NCBI RefSeq assembly: GCF_002930615.1
Contig: NZ_PSNX01000002.1
Coordinates: forward strand, 124,001 to 188,000
Origin: Caldimonas caldifontis
GTDB taxonomy: Bacteria; Pseudomonadota; Gammaproteobacteria; Burkholderiales; Burkholderiaceae_C
Length of the DNA: 64,000 nucleotides
Reading direction: 5' to 3'
This document shows, in pieces, positions 1-6,852 of the stretch (the stretch's first letter is position 1; every line of letters starts with the position of its first letter). A program made the translations under genes and the position numbers. Below the pieces are notes generated by a model. That model made no database searches. It was not told where the DNA came from and saw only the letters and a program-made list of their open reading frames with translations.

Positions 1-191
1 TCAAGCAGGCTGAATGCCTGGCTGAGATCACCCGCTTCTTGGGCGGAGCGGGCCTGGGAAAGCGCCTGAGGCAAATCGACTGGCGCATGTTTGTCGGTCG
101 CCATGGGTGTGCTGGAACACGCCGCCAGCAGCATCACTGCGCCTGTGGCGCAAACGTGACGCAGCGCCGCCTTGAGTGCTTTTTGGTCCAT
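1..191 (-). CDS. Lipoprotein, N-terminal part, runs off the left edge
   Basis: The ATG at 191 opens 63 codons that continue past the window edge. A basic N-terminus and a hydrophobic stretch end in a lipobox (LLAAC) with the lipidated Cys at residue 25, followed by Ser-Ser, which suggests an outer-membrane lipoprotein. After the lipobox an Ala/Leu-rich helix (residues 43-63) resembles the start of a TPR-type helical repeat. A GAGGGG ribosome site precedes the start. It is divergent from tssJ by 280 bp. T6SS loci of this order often carry a TPR lipoprotein, so a T6SS role is likely but inferred; the fold cannot be settled from the fragment. Confidence 0.72.
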   Translation of the reverse strand, partial: MDQKALKAALRHVCATGAVMLLAACSSTPMATDKHAPVDLPQALSQARSAQEAGDLSQAFSLL

Positions 192-471
192 CAAGAAGAC
201 CCCTCACCTGTCGTTGGTCCTGTGGCGGGTTGCGCATCTGCCGCTGATGACGGTCTTCGTGCTGCACCTTCGTCCCGCTCGAATGGCTGCGGATTAAAGC
301 GCAGCTTCACCGTTTGCGGCTAGGCCTTCCGGGGCAGCGTTACACAGAATTACCTGTTGAAACAGTGCGTCACCATATCCCCCCCGAACGGGTGAGTGCC
401 TTCTCCCCGACAACTTTCCTAGACTCGGCCCGCTTTGCATCACAACAAGCATCGTCTCAGGGAAAAAAGCC
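192..471. promoter_or_regulatory. Divergent intergenic region between the edge lipoprotein and tssJ
   Basis: This 280 bp stretch holds no convincing gene. It must carry the promoters for both divergent units. On the plus side I see TAGACT (420-425) as a possible -10, but no good -35 at 17 bp. GTTACAC (339-345), GTCACCAT (369-376) and TCACAAC (440-446) occur in the same order upstream of the PAAR gene. No sigma-54 site with correct GG/GC spacing was found. Confidence 0.4.
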
Positions 472-1104
472 ATGTTGCGCCGCGCGCCACCGATGTTCAC
501 GTTGCTCGTTCACCTCTTCTGGGTGATCGCTCTCGGGACCATCGGTGGTTGCGCCAGCGCTGACAAGATGACTGAAGGCACAGGAGGTCTTGCCACCCGC
601 GCGCTGCGTCTCGTGGGGCTGGCGCCAAGCGATCCTCCTGCAGCCGCAAACCGTGCCACCACGGTCACGGTCCGCATGCATGCGAGCAGTTCGCTGAACG
701 TGAATCCTTCCGGACAGCCGCTGTCCCTGGTGACCCGGATCTACAAGCTCCGGGGAACCGAGGCCTTTCTCTCCGCTCCCTACGAAACCTTCACCTCTTC
801 ATCGCGCGAGCGCGAACTGTTGGGCGATGAGCTCATCGAAACGCGCGAGATCCAGATGCTTCCAGGTCAGCAGCGCGAGTGGCGAGAGGTCATGCCTGCG
901 GACGCACCCTTTCTCGGGGTGGTGGCGCTCTTCCGCACGCCTGATGCTCAGCGTTGGCGCGCGGTCTTCGCCGCCGGCGATGTAGCTGGAACTGGAATCT
1001 CTCTGGGCCTGCATGCTTGCACGATGAGCGTGGCCACTGGCCGGGAACTCAGTCAATCCTTGGCTCAGTCCGTTCCAGCGGCCGCGACGTGCACGGCTCG
1101 GTAA
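472..1104 (+). CDS. tssJ: T6SS outer-membrane lipoprotein TssJ
   Basis: TssJ is the lipoprotein that anchors the TssJLM trans-envelope complex of the T6SS in the outer membrane and contacts the periplasmic part of TssM. The 210-residue product has a signal peptide ending in a lipobox (IGGC, Cys27), then a domain with the typical TssJ elements: a VRMHASSSLN strand, PLSLVTRIYKLRG and a late FLGVVALFR segment. A CAGGGA ribosome site lies about 8 nt before the ATG; an internal Met at residue 8 is a possible alternative start. It opens a plus-strand run with tssK 25 bp downstream. Length is slightly above the family norm because of an extended region after the lipidated Cys. Confidence 0.9.
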   Translation: MLRRAPPMFTLLVHLFWVIALGTIGGCASADKMTEGTGGLATRALRLVGLAPSDPPAAANRATTVTVRMHASSSLNVNPSGQPLSLVTRIYKLRGTEAFLSAPYETFTSSSRERELLGDELIETREIQMLPGQQREWREVMPADAPFLGVVALFRTPDAQRWRAVFAAGDVAGTGISLGLHACTMSVATGRELSQSLAQSVPAAATCTAR

Positions 1105-1129
1105 GGCCCCTTACTTTCTCGAACCGCCT

Positions 1130-2482
1130 GTGATTCATTCTTCAAAAATTCTCTGGGGCGAAGGCCTGTTCCTGCGACCTCAACACTTCCAACGACAGGA
1201 TGCCTACCACGAGTGGCGCCTGGCTCAAGCCATGCAGGCCGTGCACCCTTATGCATGGGGCATCCGCCACCTGCGCATCGACGAGGATGCGTTGCGCACG
1301 GGCCTGCTGCGCGTTCTGGAACTTCAGGCCATCCTGCCCGACGGTGACCTCTACGACGCGCCGCGCGACGACATCCTTCCCGACGCTGTCAACCTGAGTC
1401 AGCTGGAGACCCAGCATGCCGACACGGTCTTCCACGTCGCAGTGGCACCCATGCGCCGTACGGGGCGCAACCACCACGAGACCGACGTACACAGCGGCAT
1501 GGACATGCGCTACCAGCAAAGCCGCGAGGATGAAGCTGCGGACTGGTTCACCGACGCCGTGGCCGCCGAAGTGGTGCTGCTCAAAAAGACCGCGCATCTC
1601 CTGACCGAGCATGCAGCGCGTGATCATGTGGTGAGCCTGCCCTTGCTGCGCGTTCGGCGCAAGGCCTCCGGAGGGTTCGAGATGGACCGCCAGTTCATGC
1701 CTCCTTCGGTCTGCATTGAGTCGTCGGCCTCCCTTTTGGCGATGCTGCGCAGGCTCCTGGAAGCGCTCCAGGCCAAGGCCGATGCCCTGATCGGTCTGCA
1801 CCGAGAACCATCAAAGCACATCATTGAGTTCCGTTCCGGGGACGTTGCCTCGTTTTGGCTGCTGCACACGGTGAACATGGCTTACGCATCGCTGGCGCAC
1901 CTCGCGCGGCACCCCGGTCTCCATCCAGAACGTCTCTACCAGGGCTTGCTCGAACTGGCCGGAGCACTGACGACCTTTTCGAAGTCCTACACCTTGGCGG
2001 ACCTGCCTGCCTATGACCACAATCACCCGGAAACCTGCTTCACCCAGGTCGACCACATCGTGCGCGAGCTGCTGGAGGCAGTGATCTCCACGCGCTACTT
2101 CGCCATAGCATTGCATGAAAGCAAGCCGTCTTTCCACGTCGGCCGCATCGACAGTGAACAGATCCAGGCTTCAACGTCTCTTTTCCTTGGCATCTCGGCA
2201 GCTTTGCCCGCATCGGAGTTGATCGAGTCTGCGCCGCTGCGCATCAAGGTCGGCGGGCCCGACGACGTTGACAAGCTCGTGCTGTCTGCCATGCCCGGGG
2301 TGCGCTTGCTGCACGCACAGCAGGTGCCTGCAGCCATCCCCGTGCGCCCAGGCATGCAGTACTTCTCGCTCGAAGCCCGAGGACCGCTGTACGAACGGAT
2401 GCTGAAGTCTCAGGCGGTGGCTTTCTATGTGCCGCAAGGATGGCCAGACTTGAAGCTCGAACTGATCGCTGTCAACCCATGA
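1130..2482 (+). CDS. tssK: T6SS baseplate protein TssK
   Basis: TssK is the cytoplasmic trimeric baseplate component that joins the TssEFG wedge to the membrane complex through TssL and TssM. The 450-residue protein begins with the family signature KILWGEGLFLRPQHFQ (residues 6-21) and has normal length. The start is a GTG at 1130, chosen because it directly precedes the conserved N-terminus; no in-frame ATG lies nearby. Its TGA overlaps the tssL start codon (ATGA), which indicates translational coupling. Confidence 0.96.
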   Translation: MIHSSKILWGEGLFLRPQHFQRQDAYHEWRLAQAMQAVHPYAWGIRHLRIDEDALRTGLLRVLELQAILPDGDLYDAPRDDILPDAVNLSQLETQHADTVFHVAVAPMRRTGRNHHETDVHSGMDMRYQQSREDEAADWFTDAVAAEVVLLKKTAHLLTEHAARDHVVSLPLLRVRRKASGGFEMDRQFMPPSVCIESSASLLAMLRRLLEALQAKADALIGLHREPSKHIIEFRSGDVASFWLLHTVNMAYASLAHLARHPGLHPERLYQGLLELAGALTTFSKSYTLADLPAYDHNHPETCFTQVDHIVRELLEAVISTRYFAIALHESKPSFHVGRIDSEQIQASTSLFLGISAALPASELIESAPLRIKVGGPDDVDKLVLSAMPGVRLLHAQQVPAAIPVRPGMQYFSLEARGPLYERMLKSQAVAFYVPQGWPDLKLELIAVNP

Positions 2483-3264
2483 CCCACACACAAGCGCCTT
2501 CGCTCTTCGCCGATACCGAGGTTCTGCAGCCCGCTGCAGCGAAAGCAGGGCCTCATCACCCATCAGGCCGTCTCGTGGACTTGCTCTACGAGGGCTTCTA
2601 CATGCTTTTCTTGCTCAAGAACAAGCACAGCCCCACCGACGCACAGACCCTGCGCAATAGCATCCGGGACTTCCTCACCGAGTTCGAACGCAACTCGATG
2701 CAGGCGGACGCCAGCGCGGAGGATGTCTACTTGGCAAAGTACGCCTTTTGCGCCTTGGTGGACGAAACCGTCCTCACGTCGTCATTCAAGGTCCGAGACG
2801 AATGGGAGCGGCAACCCCTCCAGCTCCAGTTCTTCGGTGACCAGCTGGCCGGCGAAAACTTCTTCGTGCATCTGGAACAGCTTCGCCAACAAGGTGCTGC
2901 CCGACTGGCCGCACTCGAAGTCTTCCATATGTGCCTGCTGCTCGGTTTCCAAGGGAAGTATCTCCTGGAAGGACCTGAAAAGCTTGGCTACCTGACCGCA
3001 CGGCTGAGTGACGAGATTGCCCACCTGAAAGGTCGCAAGTCCAGCCTTGCACCTCACTGGGCCCCTCCGGATCGCATCCGGCATGTGTTGCGCTCGGTCA
3101 CACCGCTGTGGGTGCTGGCAGGCGGATTCCTGCTGCTCGCACTGGCCGCTTTTGCCGGCCTGAGAACAACGCTCTCTCACCAAACCCGCAGCACGCTGGC
3201 CGAGTACCAGCAACTCGTTCAGCTGCCACCACAGGCGGCACACCTCGTCATCACGCTTCCATGA
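2479..3264 (+). CDS. tssL: T6SS inner-membrane protein TssL (DotU/IcmH family)
   Basis: TssL is the DotU/IcmH-like inner-membrane protein that links the baseplate to TssM. The product has 261 residues: a large cytoplasmic helical domain containing the LVDLLYEGFY opening and the CALVDETVL motif, then one C-terminal membrane helix (about residues 208-230) and a short periplasmic tail. No C-terminal OmpA/peptidoglycan-binding extension is present, so any peptidoglycan anchoring must come from another protein, plausibly the OmpA-domain protein at 11626. The ATG at 2479 overlaps the tssK stop; a longer in-frame reading into tssK lacks family similarity. Confidence 0.95.
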   Translation: MTHTQAPSLFADTEVLQPAAAKAGPHHPSGRLVDLLYEGFYMLFLLKNKHSPTDAQTLRNSIRDFLTEFERNSMQADASAEDVYLAKYAFCALVDETVLTSSFKVRDEWERQPLQLQFFGDQLAGENFFVHLEQLRQQGAARLAALEVFHMCLLLGFQGKYLLEGPEKLGYLTARLSDEIAHLKGRKSSLAPHWAPPDRIRHVLRSVTPLWVLAGGFLLLALAAFAGLRTTLSHQTRSTLAEYQQLVQLPPQAAHLVITLP

Positions 3265-3307
3265 CCGAAAGGTCTGCGACGCGGCCAGCCCAGCAGGCTG
3301 CAGCCCT

Positions 3308-4147
3308 TCACGGACGCCCGGAGTTCAGTCCGTCAACAGCGCAGCCGGCGTGCTGGGCACCTCGCGCCTGGCAGATGCGGGCCTGGCAAAGCTGTGCTTC
3401 CAGCCCGCCCAGCGAGTTGCAGCGACGCAGCAATTCCTCTGTTGGAAGCGTGGGCTGGATCAGCACCACATCCTGGCTGGCTGGCGGTGCGCCCGCACCC
3501 GCCGTGCTGGAACGATACGAGCCCAGACCTGCGGGCGCTGCACGCGTCATCAGCACTTCGATCACCTCTGCATCCGGGTCGGTCGCACGACGCCCTGCGA
3601 TGCGTTTGCTGGCTGGGTTCGTTTCACGCACGACGGGCACGGCCGACGGCCTGCGTGATTCGCTCGACCGCGAGGGTGAAGCTTGCGGCGGAACCTCAGA
3701 GAGCGGGTGGACGGCTTCAGACACGGCATCTTCAATGGCCCGGTCATTGGAGACCTGCAGTTCCACCGATTCAATGCGGGCGGCATCCGGCGCCGCCACG
3801 GCCTTGGGATCTGGCCAAGGTGCGGCAATGCGCGCTTGCTGCTGCGACACGTTGCTGACATCGACAGCCACTGGTGTGGCTGGCCATGATGATGGTCTCG
3901 CGGGCCGCGATGACCCCACCCACCACACCCAGCCCACGATGCCCACGGCGAAGGCGCCTGCCAACGTCATCCACAGTCTGATGAGCGAGCGAGGCTTGCT
4001 CTGGGCTCGCTGGCGATGGTCAACCACGTCGAGGATGCCTGGACCATCGTCCAACTCATTCACATCCGAGGGTGCCCGGCCGGACGGCGATGCGAACAGA
4101 CTGGGGACGAGCCCTTGTCCGGAAGGGGTGTGCAACTTGTTATCCAT
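3308..4147 (-). CDS. Hypothetical bitopic membrane protein with spaced-cysteine tail, antisense within the T6SS locus
   Basis: I do not recognise a named family. The 279-residue product has a cytoplasmic N-terminus of about 55 residues, one membrane helix (about 57-77), a long Pro/Ala/Ser-rich linker, and a tail with four cysteines spaced C-x10-C-x4-C-x9-C after an LxTEELLRRC segment. A clear ribosome site (AGGGAG, 5-6 nt before the ATG) supports the start, and the gene fills the 1 kb gap between tssL and the M15 gene. It is convergent with tssL (43 bp apart) and divergent from the M15 gene. The tail would lie in the periplasm, where disulphides could form. A T6SS role is only suggested by position. 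Confidence 0.7.
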   Translation of the reverse strand: MDNKLHTPSGQGLVPSLFASPSGRAPSDVNELDDGPGILDVVDHRQRAQSKPRSLIRLWMTLAGAFAVGIVGWVWWVGSSRPARPSSWPATPVAVDVSNVSQQQARIAAPWPDPKAVAAPDAARIESVELQVSNDRAIEDAVSEAVHPLSEVPPQASPSRSSESRRPSAVPVVRETNPASKRIAGRRATDPDAEVIEVLMTRAAPAGLGSYRSSTAGAGAPPASQDVVLIQPTLPTEELLRRCNSLGGLEAQLCQARICQARGAQHAGCAVDGLNSGRP

Positions 4148-4267
4148 ATGTGCTCCCTGGTGCGCAGCACATGCACAGATGCGAGCGCAGCGCGGCCTCG
4201 ATTCTAGAAAGGCCTCACGGCTTTGTGTGATACCGCAATGACCGGTTACAACGAAGGAGATTCCCTG

Positions 4268-5119
4268 ATGCCCTGGATCCTGACCCTCGCGATCCTTGGC
4301 GGCCTGGCCTTGTCTTGGTGGGCCCTGCCGGAGTTGCGCGCCGTCTCAGGCGAATGGATCCGCCGACGCCTCGGGGCCTGGAACTCACGCCGTCGCCACC
4401 GCCAAAGCAACGAACCACGCCAACCGATTGGCACAGAGATCCGACAGCACCTGGTTGGCCTGGCGCGTCTTCCGGAGAACCAGTTCCGATGGCAAGAGAC
4501 GCTGATGGCGTTGCTGCTGGTCGGTCTCCCCCCCGCACTTGCGTGGTGGTTACACGACGAGCGACGCGTTGCCGACCATGGGATCGCCCATGTGCAGACT
4601 CGCGCGGTGAACGACCACGTGGCCTGGCTTCTGGAAGGAGAACGTCTCAGCCCACCCGCGCCACCACCGCCAGCCGTGTTCGAGACGACGGAAGTCGAAA
4701 CGCTGCGACCTGGTCTTGCGCAGGCCAGTCGTGACTGGTCGCTGCTGGACGAGGATTTCCGTCAACGTCTGCTGCTCGTGTTTCGCCTGATGCAGGAGCG
4801 GTACGGCTACGAGATGGTGCTGATCGAGGGATATCGAAGTCCTCAGCGGCAGGCACAGCTGCAATCGATGGGGGTGCATGTCACCAACGCGGGTCCTCAC
4901 GAAAGCTATCACCAGCACGGTCTGGCCGCCGACAGCGCCTTTCTGCGTGACGGCAAGCTGGTCCTCTCGGAAAAAGATCCATGGGCCATGGAGGGCTACC
5001 GACTCTATGGCGAGTTGGCCGAATCCGCAGGGCTCACCTGGGGCGGTCGCTGGAAGATGCGCGACTACGGCCACGTGGAGTTGCGATCCATTGCGATCGG
5101 CAGACGACACCATCAGTAA
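4268..5119 (+). CDS. Membrane-anchored M15-family peptidase, TagX-like
   Basis: A D-Ala-D-Ala carboxypeptidase/L,D-endopeptidase-type (M15, VanY-like) zinc peptidase. The 283-residue product has two membrane helices (about 2-20 and 77-95) separated by an Arg-rich loop, then a catalytic domain with EGYRS (187-191), the SxHxxGxAxD motif (Ser213, His215, Asp222) and DYGH (Asp266, His269), so zinc ligands and catalytic residues look intact. By the positive-inside rule the Arg-rich loop is cytoplasmic and the peptidase periplasmic. The ATG at 4268 follows GAAGGAGA; a longer in-frame reading has no ribosome site. In Acinetobacter the M15-type peptidase TagX is needed for T6SS assembly, so local opening of peptidoglycan for the apparatus is the likely job (inference). 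Confidence 0.85.
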   Translation: MPWILTLAILGGLALSWWALPELRAVSGEWIRRRLGAWNSRRRHRQSNEPRQPIGTEIRQHLVGLARLPENQFRWQETLMALLLVGLPPALAWWLHDERRVADHGIAHVQTRAVNDHVAWLLEGERLSPPAPPPPAVFETTEVETLRPGLAQASRDWSLLDEDFRQRLLLVFRLMQERYGYEMVLIEGYRSPQRQAQLQSMGVHVTNAGPHESYHQHGLAADSAFLRDGKLVLSEKDPWAMEGYRLYGELAESAGLTWGGRWKMRDYGHVELRSIAIGRRHHQ

Positions 5120-5122
5120 CAG

Positions 5123-5181
5123 GTTACACACGTCACCATCGCTAGACTTCGTGTCACAACAGAACATCAACGTGCAGGGAG
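5123..5181 (+). promoter_or_regulatory. Candidate promoter region of the PAAR gene
   Basis: Upstream of the PAAR gene lie GTTACAC (5123-5129), GTCACCAT (5132-5139), TAGACT (5143-5148, possible -10), TCACAAC (5154-5160) and the ribosome site CAGGGAG (5175-5181). The same words in the same order precede tssJ, with different spacing. An imperfect inverted repeat GTAAC-AG-GTTAC spans 5116-5127 over the stop codon of the M15 gene. No good -35 is visible. Confidence 0.35.
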
Positions 5182-5186
5182 TGCAC

Positions 5187-5456
5187 ATGTCACGTCCATT
5201 CATCGTGCTCGGCGACAAGACCAGCCACGGCGGCACCGTCGTGGAAGCTTCAGCCTCGACCGATACCCACGGCCAACGCATCGCGCGCGTTGGCGACAAA
5301 GTCACCTGCCCTCGCAAGGGCCATGGTCGTGTCACCACGATCGCCACCGGTGATCCGACGATGCTGATCGATGGCAAGCCTGCCGCACGCCATGGAGACC
5401 TTACGGCTTGCGGGGCCACACTGATCGCCTCCCAATCCATCAGCACTGTCGGCTGA
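5187..5456 (+). CDS. PAAR-domain protein (T6SS spike tip)
   Basis: The 89-residue product is essentially one PAAR domain. It starts MSRPFIVLGDKTSHGG, continues with GDKVTCP, a central TGDPTMLIDGKPAARHGD repeat unit and DLTACGATLI, and the His and Cys residues expected for the metal site near the cone tip are present. PAAR proteins cap the VgrG spike and can carry effectors; with no extension on either side, this one would act as a bare tip or bind effectors non-covalently. A strong ribosome site (CAGGGAG) precedes the ATG. No effector or immunity gene adjoins it; the next gene, 24 bp downstream, is a membrane protein. Confidence 0.93.
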   Translation: MSRPFIVLGDKTSHGGTVVEASASTDTHGQRIARVGDKVTCPRKGHGRVTTIATGDPTMLIDGKPAARHGDLTACGATLIASQSISTVG

Positions 5457-5480
5457 TCGCAGCCTGCCGGAATTCAGCCC

Positions 5481-6830
5481 ATGCGCAAGACCATGTGGTT
5501 CGGCTTGGCCGTGCTCGCCCTCGTGCTGGCAATCGTTGCCGCTATCGTCACGTCGCCACCCGACGGTGCCCACGACGCGGGTGGTCGCCCCTGGATGCCG
5601 TGGCTCCTGCTGGTCGGCTTTGGCGCCATCACTCTGGGGTCGTTCCACGCCTTGTCCAACCGCCACATCAAGGCTCCTGCCGCCGCATCGCCCAGCAGCG
5701 CGGCATCCGTCCACGCCCCCACAGAAGAAGCACCCCACCCAACGGCCTCGCCAGCGCCCTTGAACATCCTGGCATGCGCGGTAGCCACCGTGGCAGGTCG
5801 GGACACCGCGACAGTGCTGCAGACTCTCTGCGATGCTCCCCCGCTGCCGTCCCCAGACCCCGAACTGATCGATGACCGCGGCCTGCCTCGCCTCAGCGCC
5901 CGCTGCCAGGATCTCGAACTCGATGGTCTGGCATCTGCCTTGAGTGCGGTGCAGCCGCAATCACCTCTGCCACGCCCGAGTGTCCAGCGCGCCCTGGCAC
6001 TGCAGTTGATCGCGCTGGAGGGTTTGCAGGACACGCTTGCTCGCAAGCCAGCGGCTGATGGCCTCGACGTGCTTTGGATGGTTCCCACGCACTGGTCTGA
6101 GCGGGAGCGGGCACAGGCCCAGGCCTGGCTTGCAGCAGCGCTGTCGGGGTTGCAAGGAGCCAGTACCCCCGCCCCTCGCATTCACCTGGTTGGTGCAAGT
6201 GAGCCTGCAACCACACTGCAGCGCCTGCTTGTTCACGCCAGTACGTCACGGTGCAACGATGTGCCTACAGGTTTCGTGCTCGCACTGGCCTGCGACTCTC
6301 GTGTGGATGCAGAGGCTGGAGTGGATGCTTCGCGCGGAGCCCCCCCTCTGCCTCCCGGAGAAGGTGCTGCAGCGCTGGCCTTGCGTCGAAGCACCGAGGG
6401 TGCACCGTCGATGATGCCGACGGCCGAACGGCAGTGCGCACGGGTGCAAATCTTCACCCCCACGCAGCCTTCTGGCGATGCAGCCGCCCCCACAGGCTCG
6501 CCCTCGCTGCGGGAACTCGTCGAGCGGGCGCTTGAGGGCCCTGAAGCCTGTAAGCGCGTCACCTGGGCAGTCTCTGACATCGGTCTGACAGGTCCATCTG
6601 CACGCGATGTGCTGGACTGCCTTGTCGAGCGACTGCCCGGACTGGATCTTTCACAGCGTCTGTGCCGTATGGGTGTGGCCTGCGGCGACCTGGGCGCTGC
6701 CACGTCCCTCGTTGCATTGGCCCTGGCCAGCCAGGCAGCTTCTCAAGCTCCGACGATGATGCTGCTGTCTGGCCTCAGGCCAGCCGTGGCCCTTCTGACT
6801 CCTTCCGGGCAGACCCTCGACCAGGGCTGA
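5481..6830 (+). CDS. Membrane protein of the T6SS locus with a ketosynthase-like C-terminal half
   Basis: The 449-residue product has two N-terminal membrane helices (about 5-24 and 38-57), a Pro/Ala-rich linker, and a soluble domain from about residue 90. Its last third reads like the C-terminal half of a beta-ketoacyl synthase (thiolase fold): a WAVSDIGLTG stretch, then CGDLGAATSLVALALA, then a hydrophobic strand and an R-x-A-V-x-LL segment. An earlier VLALACDSR matches the strand that carries (G)VDS in ketosynthases. The Cys-His-His triad is not evident, so enzymatic activity is doubtful. It sits between the PAAR gene and tssM (22 bp gap). Fold assignment is by eye; function unknown. Confidence 0.75.
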   Translation: MRKTMWFGLAVLALVLAIVAAIVTSPPDGAHDAGGRPWMPWLLLVGFGAITLGSFHALSNRHIKAPAAASPSSAASVHAPTEEAPHPTASPAPLNILACAVATVAGRDTATVLQTLCDAPPLPSPDPELIDDRGLPRLSARCQDLELDGLASALSAVQPQSPLPRPSVQRALALQLIALEGLQDTLARKPAADGLDVLWMVPTHWSERERAQAQAWLAAALSGLQGASTPAPRIHLVGASEPATTLQRLLVHASTSRCNDVPTGFVLALACDSRVDAEAGVDASRGAPPLPPGEGAAALALRRSTEGAPSMMPTAERQCARVQIFTPTQPSGDAAAPTGSPSLRELVERALEGPEACKRVTWAVSDIGLTGPSARDVLDCLVERLPGLDLSQRLCRMGVACGDLGAATSLVALALASQAASQAPTMMLLSGLRPAVALLTPSGQTLDQG

Positions 6831-6852
6831 TCTGACATTCCCCGGTTCCACC

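Noticed and set aside
224-240. Possible sigma-54 site (TGGC...TTGC) upstream of tssJ
   Set aside because: The distance between the GG and GC elements is 6 nt instead of 10.
3108-4241. Long plus-strand open frame opposite the Cys-tail protein
   Set aside because: It begins inside tssL, has no ribosome site and low-complexity composition; the minus-strand frame has a good ribosome site, a membrane helix and fits the gap exactly.
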